Shown one piece after another: positions 1 through 12,400 of a stretch of 64,000 bases of DNA. Where the stretch lies: the NCBI GenBank assembly GCA_027563935.2, contig CM050454.1:48884596-48948595 (forward strand). The letters are read 5' to 3'. Position 1 is the stretch's first letter. Each line of letters starts with the position of its first letter. This stretch comes from Costus lasius (lineage: Eukaryota > Streptophyta > Magnoliopsida > Zingiberales > Costaceae). Both the position numbers and the translations under genes were made by a program. The notes beneath the pieces are model-generated. The model worked only from the letters and a program-made list of their open reading frames with translations, ran no database searches and had not been told where the DNA came from.

Positions 1-1203
1 GAGGATGTGTACATGACACAACCAGAAGGTTTCACTGATCCATCAGATCGTCATAAGATATGCAAGTTAAAGAAGTCTATTTATGGACTTAAGCAGGCAT
101 CAAGAAGCTGGAACATTCGTTTTGATGAATCAGTCACTGAATTTGGTTTCATCAAGAACGAGGATGACCCGTGTGTATATAAGAGGTTTAGTGGGAGCGT
201 GATTACTTTCCTAGTCCTCTACGTCGATGATCTCTTGATCATTGGAAACGACATTCCTGAAATGCATGCTGTTAAGGCATGGTTAAGGAAATGTTTCCAA
301 ATGAAAGATCTAGGAGAAGCAGCCTATGTGTTAGGTGTGAAGATCTATAGGGATAGATCTAAGAGGCTTCTCGGGTTGTGCCAGAGTACTTACATCGATA
401 AAGTCCTGGAGAGATTTCATTTAGAGAATTCTAAACGAGGATATCTTCCAGTCAGACATGGTCTGAATCTTTCGAAAAGTCAGTGTCCACAAACACAGAC
501 TGAGAAAGATGAAATGGACAATACGCCTTATGCTTCGGCTATTGGATCCATTATGTATGCGATGTTGTGTACTCGCCCAGACGTTGCTTACGGGTTAAGC
601 GTGACCAGTCGGTTCCAAAGTAATCCAGGTGTGGCGCACTGGATTGCAGTCAAGAACATCTTAAAATATCTGCGGAGGACCAAAGATATGTTCTTGATAT
701 ATGGTGGTCAGGAAGAACTCAGTATTGAAGGATATACTGATGCTTCGTTCCAGTCTGACCAGGATGATTTCCGATCGCAATCAGGCTATGTTTTTAGCTT
801 GAATGGAGGAGCAGTGGTGTGGAAGAGTTTCAAACAGTCAACTGTTGCTGATTCCACAACAGAAGCCGAGTATGTTGCAGCCTCGGAAGCATCCAAGGAG
901 GCAGTGTGGATTCGTAAGTTCGTGAGAGAACTTGGTGTTGTTCCTTCGAGTGCAGATCCTTTGGTTATCTTCTGTGATAACACTAGAGCAATCGCACAAG
1001 CAAAGGAACCACGGTCGCACCAGAAGTCCAAGAACATACAGAGACGGTTTCACTTGATCAGGGAGATCATAGATCGCGGCGAGATCAAAGTCTGCAAGGT
1101 TCATACAGATGACAATCTGGCAGACCCGCTTACCAAGCCTCTGGCGCAGCAGAAGCATGAGAAGCACTGTAATAACATGGGTTTGAGATTTCTCAACCAT
1201 TAG
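1..1203 (+). CDS. Copia polyprotein C-terminus (reverse transcriptase and RNase H), partial
   Basis: The frame is open from the first base of the window to TAG at 1201-1203. This gives 400 residues of what should be a polyprotein of about 1,290. It begins just after the palm motif QMDVKTAFLNG seen in sister copies and contains the catalytic YVDD (about residue 75), here YVDDLLIIG rather than YVDDILIIG. RNase H follows with YTDASFQSD, STTEAEYVA and FCDNTRAIA. The last motif is FCDNTGAIA in E and G, so A carries a Gly-to-Arg change beside a catalytic aspartate. The reading frame has no stop or frameshift in the visible part. Function is known from the family: copying element RNA into DNA and removing the RNA strand in cytoplasmic particles. 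Confidence 0.92.
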   Translation, partial: EDVYMTQPEGFTDPSDRHKICKLKKSIYGLKQASRSWNIRFDESVTEFGFIKNEDDPCVYKRFSGSVITFLVLYVDDLLIIGNDIPEMHAVKAWLRKCFQMKDLGEAAYVLGVKIYRDRSKRLLGLCQSTYIDKVLERFHLENSKRGYLPVRHGLNLSKSQCPQTQTEKDEMDNTPYASAIGSIMYAMLCTRPDVAYGLSVTSRFQSNPGVAHWIAVKNILKYLRRTKDMFLIYGGQEELSIEGYTDASFQSDQDDFRSQSGYVFSLNGGAVVWKSFKQSTVADSTTEAEYVAASEASKEAVWIRKFVRELGVVPSSADPLVIFCDNTRAIAQAKEPRSHQKSKNIQRRFHLIREIIDRGEIKVCKVHTDDNLADPLTKPLAQQKHEKHCNNMGLRFLNH

Positions 1204-1207
1204 ATTA

Positions 1208-1223
1208 AGTGCAAGTGGGAGAT
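1208..1223 (+). other. Polypurine tract of copy A
   Basis: The purine-rich stretch AGTGCAAGTGGGAGAT lies directly before the 3' LTR. It is the expected primer for second-strand synthesis. The same tract precedes the 3' LTR in E, F and G. Confidence 0.8.
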
Positions 1224-2876
1224 TGTTGGGGTATGCCCTTAAGCCTAATGTTTGAGGCCTTGGGAATGTATCAGTATCATGTAATAAACTCTTATGTTTA
1301 TAAAGGCATGGTTGTTATTCAGGTTGTTACCTTGTCTGCTGTAATAAGTGTACTTCTGAATAATGTCTCAAAGCTGTTCAGCTAGGCTGACATGCAGTAA
1401 AGTCCTTAGTCGAGATATCTTGGTGAACATGAGACAGCCTTGATATGATTGAGACTAATATGTGTTCTAATCTTATAGGATGCTTCGAGCATGGAATAAG
1501 ATGTAGACTCATGGGTACATTGGATGTACTGGATAGACCCTACTAGGATATTCAATTGTTTGTCACAATGTGAATATTCCTTGATTGCGACAAGTGGCAC
1601 ATTTCCTCTGACTTGAGATCACTTGTGTTTCTAAATGATGATTGTCATTGTTTTGAGGTAGTTCAATATCATTTGAAACATAATGATTATAGACTATCTT
1701 GGATAATGAACTTGAGTCAGGTTAGGGCACTAGTGATAGACAAAGGATTGCCGTCTCCTTGTTTAAGGAGTGTGATGTTCTTAAGGGGCCCCCTGGATGA
1801 GATGATTGAGAAAGTGTATGGCCATACCCAGGTGACAGTGATCATCTGATCTAATCATGCTCATCATATTGGAGTTACAAGCTTGACACGCTTGTCCAAT
1901 AAGAACATCCAGTGGCAAAGGACATATGTATGCCTAGTGAAGTTGATTCACACTTGTGCTGTTTTTGGGTGTAGTCTTGGAAGACTCTTTCCTTTATATC
2001 GGGAGACAGTGATGTGTTGCTAGATACCCCTCACTGATCGTGATAACGTGAGTTATCGTTACCGACATTTAAAGGAAACCCTCAGGGTCGCACAATTTGA
2101 TGATATGGCTTACTTAAGTCAGATCGTGTGGACTGAATTGTTTGAGTTCAGTTTAAAGGGATTTAATCTCTGATTGTAAGTGAGATCTGGTCTGATCATG
2201 TTTGATTGATTGGGGCTTGAGATCGGTAAGCTTCGATTGAGAGATTGGATGCTAGATCGATGAGATCAAGAGCATCAAGAGATCAACAGTTAGATCTGGA
2301 GCCTTAGGGTTTAATTTAGATCTAGACTGGATTGCTTGGCTTGGTTCTTAAACCGAACCAAAATTGAACCGGCTCATTAAAGAGCGCTTGGTTCAAATAG
2401 AGAACAATTTGCGATTGGGAAATGTTCATGGTCGCATGAAGAAGTGGCTTACTATTTTTAGAAGCCATGTTCACACGTCTCATGTCGCCACTTGCGCTCT
2501 CCTATTCTTGCTCTCGCCCCTTCCTCTCGTCACAAGAAGTATTCTCGTGTGGTGAAGGCGGACGAGGAGTAGAAGAAGTTTTTCGCCAAGCAGATCATCT
2601 CATCTCCCTTCACAGATTGGGACTCTTGGAGAGCTTTGCTAGCACAAAGATCGACAAGGAGAAAGTCTTTCTCATCTTGTGTGCGTCATCTCTGGAGGAA
2701 AGCCATTTCGCTTTCTGCTTCCAAGACGCCATCTAGAAATGGCAAGGTATGATTTCTTTCTTGCATACAAAAGATTTAATGTTGATTATATAAGATGCAT
2801 TCGATCCCTAGAAACCCCTTCCACTGAATTCCATATGTGCCTATTAGGGTTTCACCGCCCCTCTTGGGGACTTTCA
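1224..2876 (+). repeat. 3' LTR of Copia copy A
   Basis: The LTR is 1,653 bp, beginning TGTTGGGGTATGCCC and ending ...GGGGACTTTCA. It aligns along its length with the LTRs of E, F and G and the solo LTR at 13035-14757. It contains the conserved module around TATGGCCATA (1813-1835) and the stretch near 2070-2100 around CTCAGGGTCGCAC, both shared with other LTR families here. Confidence 0.92.
1813..1835 (+). promoter_or_regulatory. Conserved palindromic LTR module (TATGGCCATA), candidate regulatory site
   Basis: The 10-bp palindrome TATGGCCATA, with flanks AGTG and CCCAGGTGA, is kept in LTRs of two otherwise dissimilar Copia families. It is at 1813-1835 in A, 8840-8862 in B (reverse strand), 15186-15208 in the truncated B-type LTR, and 14145-14167 in the solo LTR (reverse strand). 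It is also present in E, F and G. Conservation against a diverged background suggests a functional cis element. A role in transcription is inference only. Confidence 0.4.
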
Positions 2877-5800
2877 AAAATCACCAAGCTCCCACTGAAT
2901 TTTCTGTATAGACAGGCGTCATCTTCACTTTTGATAAAGCCATAATCTCTCACGGCCTCATCAAATCGAAGATTCCAACTTCGAGATGCTTGCTTTAATC
3001 TATAAATGGACCTCTTTAGCCTGCAGACCTTATTAGCCTCTGCAGGATGGATGAAGCCATCAGGTTGTGTCATATACACATCCTCAGTCAGCTTCCCGTT
3101 AAGGAACGCTGTTTTCACATCCATCTGCCATATCTCATAGTCATGATATGCAGCTATAGCAAGCAGAATCCGAATGGATTTAATCATGGCAACTGGCGAG
3201 AAGGTTTCATCATAGTCCACCCCGTGGACTTGTTTAAATCCTTTAGCCACTAGTCTACCCTTATAGGTAACTATTTTGCGATCCATGTCTGTCTTCTTCT
3301 TGAAGACCCATTTACACCCTATGGGTTTTACCCCATCAGGCAGCTCAACCAAATCCCATACTTGGTTAGCCGACATGGAATCCATCTCAGATCTCATGGC
3401 GTCAAGCCATTTCTCGGAGTCCGGTCCACTGACCGCCTCATCATAGGTTCTAGGTTCATCCTCAATGATGAAGATCCCATCGTGTTGGGTCGGTAGCGAC
3501 CCATACCTTTCAGGTGCATGACAAATTCTCCCAGACCTACGCGGTACCTGTGTCTGAGCCTCAGGTTGCCTAGCAACCGGTGCAGGTAGCTCAGATTCCA
3601 TCTCTTTGTCTTGTGCTTGCACTTGGACCTCATCCAAGTCAAACTTCCTCCCACTAACTTCTTTCATAAGAAATTCTTTCTCTATAAAGACAGCACCCCG
3701 AGCAACAAAAACTTTGTTCTCAGTTGGGACATAAAAGTAGTATCCTTTAGTTTCCTTAGGATACCCCACAAACACACACTTATCAGATCTAGGTTCTAGC
3801 TTGCTAGAATCCTGACGTTTGACATAAGCCTCACATCCCCAGATCCTGATAAATGTGAGATTAGGGCGTCTCCCACTCTATATCTCGTATGGTATTTTGG
3901 AGACACTCTTAGATGGAACATTATTCAGTATCAGAGAAGCTGTTTCTAGTGCATGCCCCCAGAATGATGAAGGTAGAGTTGCGTGACTCATCATGGATCG
4001 AACCATATCCAATAAAGTTTAATTTCTCCTTTCAGACACACCATTCCATTGAGGTGTTCCAGGAGGAGTGAGTTGGGATATGATCCCACACTCTCTCAGA
4101 TAGTCAAAGAACTCTCCGCTCAGGTATTCTCCACCTCGATCTGATCGAAGAGCTTTAATGGATCTTCCAAGCTGGTTCTCTACTTCATTCTTGAACTCCT
4201 TGAATTTCTCAAAGGATTCAGATTTATGTCTCATTAAGTAGACATAACCATACCTACTAAAGTCATCAGTGAAGGTAATGAAGTAGTTGTACCCTCTGGC
4301 TTATTTATTGAAGGGTCCACACACATCAGTATGTATGAGATCCAATAAACCTTCTGCCCTCTCACCAATCTTGGTGATGGGCGCCTTTGTCATTTTCCCT
4401 AATAAACAGGGTTCACAAGTATCAAATTCCTCCAAGGAACTTGAATCTAACAATCCATTTGCATGGAGTTGTTGGATGCGATTCTTGTTTATATGGGCTA
4501 ATCGATAGTGCCATAGGAAAGCACCAACTGAACCACTCAGTTTGGTCCTTTTATTGCTTATGATACAAACAGAACTTTCCATATCCAAGATATACAGACC
4601 ATTGCATAAAGTACCCTTCCCATAGAACATATTTGCAAATGAAAAAGAACAGGAGTTCTTATTTATTTCAAATTTAAATCCTTTCCTTGCCAAGCAAGGA
4701 ATGGATACAATGTTCTTTGTTAACGAAGGTACACAAAAGCAATTATCTAGTTCTAATTGAAGTCCAGAAGGCAAGGAGAGAGTCAAAACGCCTACAGCAA
4801 CAGCAGCAACCTGTGCCCCGTTTCCAACGTGTAGGTCAATCTCTCCAAGCCGCACCGATCTACTTTTCTTGAGCCCCTGCATATTTGTACAAATATGAGC
4901 TCCACATGCGGTATCCAATACCCATGACATAGAAGTAGAAAGGTTGACTTCTGTAACATAAATACCTGAGCTAGAAGTTAAGGCCAAGCCTTTCTTCTCC
5001 TCATTCTGAAGCTGCCTGCAGTCCCTTCTCCAGTGGCCCTGCTCGCCACAGTGAAAACACCTCTGTTCCTTTGACTTCTTCGCCCTTTTCTTCAGTTCTT
5101 TGGTAGGACCTCTGGCACTGCTCTTAGCACGTGCCTTACCCTTCTTCTTTATCTTCTTGGTCGCAGGGACCAAAAGAACAGAATTGGGTTTGGTCTTACC
5201 CATCTCTCGCTCGGCTGTTTGGAGCATATTCATCAATTCCTCCCGTGTGCATTCAATCCGGTTCATGTTGAAGTTAATGATAAACGGACTGAAGCTAGGA
5301 GGCAAGGAATGAAGAATAAGATCCACAACCAACTTGTTGTCTATGGTGTGTCCCAGTCTTCTGAGATGATCCACATTCCCAATGAGTTTGAGAGCATGGG
5401 GTCTCACTGGTGCACCTTCAGACAACTTGCACCGAAAGACTGCTTTGGCGGTGTCAAATCTCTCAGTTCTAGCCTGAGCCTCGAATATCTGTTTCAGACA
5501 AGTAATCATCTGAAAAGCATTCTTCTCCTCATATTGCACCTGCAGTTCAGGTGCCATACTGGCTAGCATAAGACATGCAACCTCCAAAGAGTCATCCTGA
5601 TGCTTTCTATAAGCATCTCTGTCTGCCGTTCGGGCATTAGGCGGAGGAGCCGCAGGAAGAGGCTGTTCAAGGACATACAGCTTCTTCTCGAGCTTGAGGA
5701 CTATCCTCAAGTTCCGATGCCAGTCCATAAAGTTAGTTCCAACTAACTTATCCTTGTCAAGGAGTGATCGCAGTGATAATCCACCAGTGTTCATAGCCAT
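2877..5800 (-). pseudogene. gag-pol polyprotein of Copia B (stops, truncated)
   Basis: All segments lie in one minus-strand frame. I take ATG at 5800-5798 (MAMNTGG...) as the start because it aligns with the gag start of E and G; an in-frame ATG lies 16 codons upstream. Visible domains are: UBN2-type gag (LLDKDKL...DWHRNLRIVLKLEKKLYVLEQP); zinc knuckle CFHCGEQGHWRRDC (5018-5059); protease WVLDTACGAHIC; integrase HHCC and catalytic core (DLIHTDVCGP, SDRGGEY, NGVSERRN); and the reverse transcriptase start (GCKWVFKKK, QMDVKTAFLNG). In-frame stops lie at 4301-4303, 4019-4021 and 3878-3880. The frame ends within GSLVIF, where A inserted. It is dead, and older than A. Confidence 0.88.
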
Positions 5801-7458
5801 TGTTCTACAACACCCAAGAAACAGCAGATTAGTACTACTTCGAATCATTTAAACTGGACTTGTTTTAAATGATTTCTGCTCTCACTATTTTAAATTCGCA
5901 TTGACAACCCACAAAGTCAATCGGGAAGTTTAAGACTTCCTAGTGAGATGGGATCCTTATTTCACATGAGGCTTTACGTCCCACGAGGGTGGGATGAGAT
6001 GCACAAAGTAACCCATGCTTCCTAAGGTGGGCACGCCGGCCGGTTGCTCCAAGCAACTCCCCTTGTCGAGACAGTCTGGGCATTTCATATCCAGTGAGGG
6101 CGGGATACAACATGAAACCTTTACCTCTCAACGATGCCTCTAGACTTTCACCATGTGCCCAGCACATGTGAACTCCTAGTCAAGTCCATTCCTAACCGTT
6201 ATGCCCAGGGCCAACGAGTTTCCTTGCGAAGGCACGCCCAGGTTAAAACTGGACTGGGGAAACCATTGCCACCACGCACTTTCTAAAGATAAGTGGGTGT
6301 GTCCCACGAGGGTGGGAAACAATTCACAATTCCACTGATCGATAGCTTAGTGAGGGCTACGCGTTAGAAGGCTACCAGACTTGATATTTTAATTGAGGGT
6401 TTTTGTTTAAGGTCTCATCATCTCAGTTTTATCTTATGTCTATCATTACAGGTATGCAATCCTATGGTGATAACATAACGATAAAACATTTTAGGCATGC
6501 TTCTGCAGATAATAATAAAAGCAGTAAAGGATGATGTGATCATATCCTATACAAGACATTGAACCAATCCATGCCATGAAATAGGTTCAACTCTTGTCCT
6601 AGAAGTCAAGCCCCAAAAACTAGACCTAGCCTAGCCGACCTCTAGCTTGAACTTCAAGGTTGGCTCCAAGGTCCTTCTCTCATGGTTTAGCTCTCAAACT
6701 GTAGAGGAATACTTTCGAAGTTCCCCATAGGTTCGGCCAATGCCATGGTCTTCCTCCAAGGAAGGTGCGCCACCATGCAAGGGGCCAAGACCTTTTGCGC
6801 CACCAAGCAACCAAGCAACCAAGCACCAGCTTGCATGCACCACCTTGCATGCTTGCGCCATCAAGCAAGATGCGAGCATCAAGGTCCAAGAAGGATGCAC
6901 CTAGCCCTTAATCTTCCTCTTAATTTTTATAAAAATAATGAAAAAGATGGTACGCAGGCCGCACAAGGATACATCGCAGGCATGCAAGGGGGGGGGGCTT
7001 GACTAATGATCACAACATCATGCACAATCAAGGTATTTACTCATGCAATTCTACATGCTCATGAAAAACATAAAATCTTAAATTTTACTTTTTCACAAAA
7101 CCAGTTTCTTTTTCTCATCTTCTTCTCACAAGTCTTTTGGTTTATTGCGATTTATTTTTCATGATGATTTCAGAGATCCTTTCGGCTGGCAATTTTGTCG
7201 GATCAAGAGACTTGGCCAGTCCAAAGACACAATGCCCGTCCTACTTGACAAAATCACGTGCGCCTTTGATCTTTAAATCAAACAAGAAAAATAGTCCAAA
7301 AATTCCAAAAGAGATTGAGAGGATGATAGAAACAAGAAACCCTAATTTTTCTACTTTTAGAAAAATCGATTGCCATGCATCATGCTATTTACGAAAATAG
7401 AGATATGGCATGTGAGCATGGAAGAAAAGCATAAAACATAGTTCGAGTCTTGCAAGTC
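5801..7458 (-). other. 5' leader of Copia B
   Basis: Untranslated leader between the primer site and gag. The stretch around 5930-6170 (GATGGGATCC, CATGAGG, tandem 'ACGAGGGTGGGA' phrases) aligns loosely with the leader of E (about 24190-24530) in the same orientation. Further out it holds low-complexity 'CAAGCAACCAAGC' DNA (about 6780-6880) and a G run near 6989. I see no coding capacity. Confidence 0.65.
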
Positions 7459-7470
7459 CCTCTGATACCA
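7459..7470 (-). other. Primer-binding site of Copia B
   Basis: The minus strand reads TGGTATCAGAGG, one base from the common plant copia site TGGTATCAGAGC, which pairs with the 3' end of initiator tRNA-Met. It sits one base inside the LTR boundary at 7472. Confidence 0.82.
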
Positions 7471-7471
7471 C

Positions 7472-9421
7472 TGTTGGGAAACCCCGGGGACATTTTACAA
7501 TTTTCAGAGTTATGGACATACATTTTTCGCAGCGGAAGAATGTCCCCGAAACAGGCCAGTCCCAAAAACCCAGTGAAGATTGCAAGCAAGGGAGTCGACA
7601 AGATGAGTTAGGAAATACCTTACGAGCAATGTAGAGCGATGCCGATGTAGGCGCCCAAGTGTGCGCCCTCTGCAGTCTCACACACACGGATCTCTTGAGT
7701 TCTCTTCTCCCACGCCCGGTGCTAGCCTCGGGAAGAAGATCCAAGCCTTAGTTCTCTTCTTGAATGCTTGCGCCACCTCCAAGGTAGAAGCGCCAATTGA
7801 AGAAGAAGAGAGGAGAAGGGAGAATGCCGCCAAGCCTTTCCTTCTCTTGCGCCAAGGAGGAAGAAGGGAAGAAACTCGCGGTTATGGAAGAAGATGCGCC
7901 CTTGTCCCAAGCCTTTCGCCCCTCCTCTTGTGTTCACGCCTTCAAGGATTGATTACACACAAGAGGGGGCGACTAGGGTCATATTTATAGGGCAAGAGGC
8001 GGTTAGGGTAATGGCTAGGATCATGACAAGTGTAGGGCTAGGATGAGGAGGTTTGAGATAAGGAAAGTCTCCAAGACATTTCCATAATTCTCATTCAACC
8101 TTACCTTTTGTTCCCACGCCTTTCCTTGTGCGCCAAGGCCTTGCCTTGCGTCTCAAGCAATGCCATAGAGGCATGCATTCCATCCTAGGAAGAGAGGGGG
8201 AGGCGCCCTTTACTTCCATAATGAAGCAAAGGCGCCAACATGACCCCATTATGCCCCTAGGCGCCTAATGGTTCATGTTTCTCCCCAATATACCCTTTTA
8301 GCCTCTCATCTCTTCATGAGAACTTGTTATTGGGCCTCATTGGATAATGAGCTAGCCCAAACATCATTGCATAGGTTGATTAAGCACTTGGATCCAATCC
8401 AATGCAACCCTAATTCAAATGTGACCAACCATGGTCAAATACGGGTCAACCTGCCAAAAATGAAGTTTGGCTCCAATAACATTCTTCCATCTCATTAGGC
8501 CCATTGGCGCTGATGAAATCTCCCAATTAGATCCGAGTTATCCAATAACTCGATCATAAGGCTTCCCGATCAATACGAGAACTCAAGTATCAAGGTGTGC
8601 GACCCTGTAGGTTCTTCTGACGCTGGCAGTGCTGACCAGAGGTCATCACAAGCAGTGAGTGGCACCAAGCAGTGCATCGCTACTACCCAGGTCATTGGAA
8701 TGGATATCGACATCGACATCCCCATCATCGCAACTAGGTACAGATGCATTATAGTCTCTTTGCCGAACTGATATCCGATTGGACAAGTGTGTCACCACTT
8801 GTTTTCATCCAATCACATGGCTATGACTAAAACAGGTTCTCACCTGGGTATGGCCATACACTCTCAGTCATAGAACCATAAAGGAGCTCCATGGATATCA
8901 TACTTCCTTAGGGAAGGGGCAAATCCTATGTCTGTCCATTGATCTTCTCATATGGGTCGTGACATGCTCAATAACAACCGTTATGACCTCCCAGCTACGG
9001 CAAGGTGTTAGGTTGTATCAAAGCAAGTCCCTAATCATATAGAATGATCAATGACCTCAAGTCAAGGGATCAATGCATCTCCTGTCACTTATGAGGATAA
9101 CTTATGACACCAAGTCATAGCCTCATAGAGGGTCTATCCAGTATATCCCCAATGATATACCCATGTGTCTGCGTTAGCACCACGTGCCTAACCAGCCCAC
9201 ATACCAGTCTCTCAAGTACCATAGCTGTCCCATATCCACTAAGGTACATCAACTGGGGATTATAATTCGAGCACAGATCCAATCTGTCTCCAGGGACATT
9301 ATCATGTAAGTACATAATCGCAGGTGTAGTCAAACAATGATAATGACAATGATATATAAATATCAGTGTCAAGTAGTACATAAGTTGACCAAAACTAGGT
9401 CCTAGGGCATATACACCAACA
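7472..9421 (-). repeat. 5' LTR of Copia B
   Basis: 1,950 bp, TG...CA bounded (TGTTGGTG...CCCAACA on the minus strand). It shares with the A-family LTR the palindromic module (8840-8862), a 'ACACTTGTCCAAT' block and a block around AGGGTCGCACA (about 8595-8612), but little else. The right boundary at 9421 is set by the inverted ends and by the return of Gypsy C coding sequence. Confidence 0.85.
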
Positions 9422-12400
9422 GAACAGTCATGGTCTCCTTCATGGCCTAGCCATGATCATCGATGTAGAAGTCCATTTGGCTTGAAATTTTAGGTATAGC
9501 CTCCTCGGACCCTAGGGGTCTTCCCAAGTGTCTTCCAGGGGTGTTTGGCCATCCCATATGTGTCTATGACACCGTCAGGCATCCTCCAGGAGGTCTAAGA
9601 CATAGGTATTGGCTCGGACCATCCCAATGCGCATGCAGCTTCCAATTGGCTCGTGACCTTAATTGCTCAGGATGGACACACACCAATACTTGCTCACCTA
9701 TCTCAAAATGGTGGGGGCTACAAAGCTCGTCGGCCTCAAGTGCATATCTTGTATTGGTAAAAAAGATTTGCCGGCGAATCTCATCATGTTACCTGGCGAG
9801 GTGGCATACAAATGCGGATGTAGACTCAACGAAATCAAGGAGAATGGGGAATGCCATGCATATCTAAGGGTTTTTGTGGTTGGTTCCCTAACACGACTTG
9901 AAACGAACTCAGACCGGTTGAGCAATGGGGTACACCGTTATAAGCGAATTTAGCAATGGGAAGGACCGAATCCCAGCTACGCGGGTAGTCACCCATGAGG
10001 CAACACAAAAGGTTGCCCAAGCTTCGATTCACAATCTCTGTTTGACCATCCGTCTAAGGGTGGTAAGTAGAAGAGAACTTCAGGGTGGTCCATAGGGTAG
10101 ACCATAAAGATCACCAGAAGTGGCCAACAAACCGAGGGTCGTGATCAGAAATGATCGACAGGGGGGGGGGGCATGTAATCGGACAACTTCCTTAACAAAC
10201 AAACTAGCCACGTGGGATACATTAGATGTCTTGGCACACGGAATAAAGTGCGCCATCTTACAAAACCGATCAACCACAACAAAGATCGAGTTGACCTGAG
10301 AGGTAGTCCAGGGAAGTCCAAGGACAAAATCCATGCTCAAATCATGCCATGGACCGGTGGGAACGGGGAGCAGAGTGTACAACCCCATGTTTGCTGGGTG
10401 AGGCTTGGCATGTTGACATGTTCCACAATGCCTAACAATGAGCTCAACATCATGGCGAAGGGATGGCCAAAAGTAGTGGTCCTCTACCATGTCAAAGGTC
10501 TTATCACGCTCATGATGCCCTGCGGTGCCACCGGCGTGTAGCTTAGAGAGGAGGTGATCACAGAGGGAAGTCCGGGGAATACAAAGGCAGTTCCCAAACA
10601 GAAGATACCCATCCTCTATGTGGTAAGGGGAATCAAGGGACTCGGGCTCAAGCAACTGGGTATAGACGGGATCGAAATCTGGGCATTGTGCATACTCCTC
10701 ACGAATGTGGTCAAAGGCAGTCACCATGGAGGACAAGACGCAAAGGAGTGCCCAGACACGACTGAGAACATCAACGACAACGTTCTCCTTCCCGGCCTTG
10801 TGTGTGATCACAAAGGTATATTGTTGTAGGTACTCATGCCAGGGAACTAACTTCTTCTGGGCATTTAGGAATGACAAGGCCTGGTGGTCACTAAATAAGT
10901 GGAACTCCTTATGTAGGAGGTAGTGCCTCCATTGTTTCAGTGACTAAACCATCACATAGAATTCCATGTCATACGTGGAATACTTTTACCATACCTCTTT
11001 AAGTTTCTCACTAAAGAATGCGATCGAGTGGCCTTCTTGGCTAAGGGTACCTCCAGTGCCTGTCCCTGAGGCATCACACCACTTCGAATACCTTGGAGAA
11101 GTCTGGTAAATGAAGGAGAGGGGAGGTGGTCATAAGGTCCTTAAGGGCGAGGAATGCACGTCTCGGAGCAAGGGTCCAAACGAACTCTTCCTTACACGTA
11201 CAGTTGGTCATAGGGGTCGCAATAGTGCTAAACCCCTTGATGAAGCGCCTATAGAAGGCAGCGAGGCCAAAGAACATCCGCGCTTCCGTCATGGATCGAG
11301 GTTCAGGCCATTGGCGAATGGCCTCTACCTTAGCAGGGTCAACCATGAGACCATCCATAGACATGATGAAGCCAAGGAAGTGGACTAGGGGATCCAAGAA
11401 AGAGCACTTCTTAGCGATCAAGAACAGACACTCCTTGCGCAAGATGTCAAAGGTCAACCTAAGGTGCTCTAAGTGGTCATCGCGAGTCCGGCTGAAAAAA
11501 TAGGATATCGTCAAAGTAGATGACCAAGAACTTCCCTAGGTAAGGCTTAAGGACCTGGCTCATGAGGCGCATAAAGGTTGAGGGGGCATTGGTTACACCA
11601 AACGGCATCACCAACCACTCATACAAGCCATCCTTAGTCTTAAACGTGGCCTTCCACTCATCACCGCTGCGAATGCAGACCTGTGGTAACTGCTCCAAAG
11701 GTCCAGCTTTGAAAACCACGTGGACCCGGACACAAGGTCTAACATGTCCTCCAGGCAAGGAATGGGAAACTGGTACTTGACAGTAATCCGGTTGACAGCA
11801 CGACAGTCGATGCACATTCTCCATGTGTCATCCTTTATCGGGGTCAAGAGTGCCGGAATAGCACACGGACTCAAACTCTCTCGAATGAACCTTTTAGACA
11901 GTAGGTCATCCACTTAGCGTTGGAGCTCAGTGTGCTACATTGGGTTCAGACGGTGATGGGGCAGGTTTGGGATACTCGATCCCGAGACAAAGTCAATCGC
12001 ATGCTGGATCTCACAATCGGGGGGCCGACCTATGGGCAAGTCGGTAGGGGAGATGTCCTTGAACTCCTCAAGGAGGGCCTAGATCTCCATGGGTACAGTG
12101 AGTTGGGGTGAAGGGGTGACATCGGACACCTTATCCACTATAAGTGCATATACAACCTTAGAATCACGCGCCTCCTACACCAATGTGGAGGTGCACACCA
12201 TGGTTACTTGCGTGGATGGCAGTGCCAGGGCAACAATCCCCTTAGACGTGGAGGCCCAAAGTTCCTTTGGGAGAGTGGGGTTGAGATAGATTTTTCGGCC
12301 ATTGTGCTCGAAAACATAACTATTGGACCAGCCGTAGCAGACAAAATTGTGGTCATACAACCAAGAGCGTCCAAGTAACACATGGGCGACGTCCATGGAT

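Larger units (their letters stand above)
1..2876 (+). mobile_element. Copia copy A, 3' portion (reverse transcriptase/RNase H plus 3' LTR)
   Basis: This is the 3' end of a Ty1/copia element whose 5' part lies before the window. It holds the end of the polyprotein, a purine-rich tract and a complete 3' LTR. The LTR ends ...TTTCA at 2876. The next base resumes the reverse transcriptase of element B on the opposite strand, so A inserted into B. The target duplication cannot be checked because the left end is missing. Sequence and LTR match copies E, F and G below, so they are one family. Confidence 0.9.
2877..9421 (-). mobile_element. Copia element B, 5' portion (5' LTR, leader, gag-pol), interrupted by A
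   Basis: A second Ty1/copia family on the minus strand. Reading leftward from 9421 it has a 5' LTR (7472-9421), primer site, a leader of about 1.66 kb and a gag-pol frame. The frame is cut in reverse transcriptase at 2877 by insertion of A, and the remaining 3' end lies outside the window. The LTR begins TGTTGGTGTATATGCCCTAGG and ends CCCAACA on its own strand. This differs from the A/E/F/G family, although leader and polyprotein are related. B lies in the pol C-terminus of Gypsy C. Confidence 0.88.

Noticed and set aside
4687..4872. Gln-rich short protein
   Set aside because: It is an antisense reading of the Copia B protease region. The glutamine run mirrors an Ala/Val-rich stretch on the coding strand.
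6680..7002. Overlapping frames in low-complexity 'CAAGCAACC' DNA
   Set aside because: Composition-driven frames on both strands in the leader of B, without domain features.
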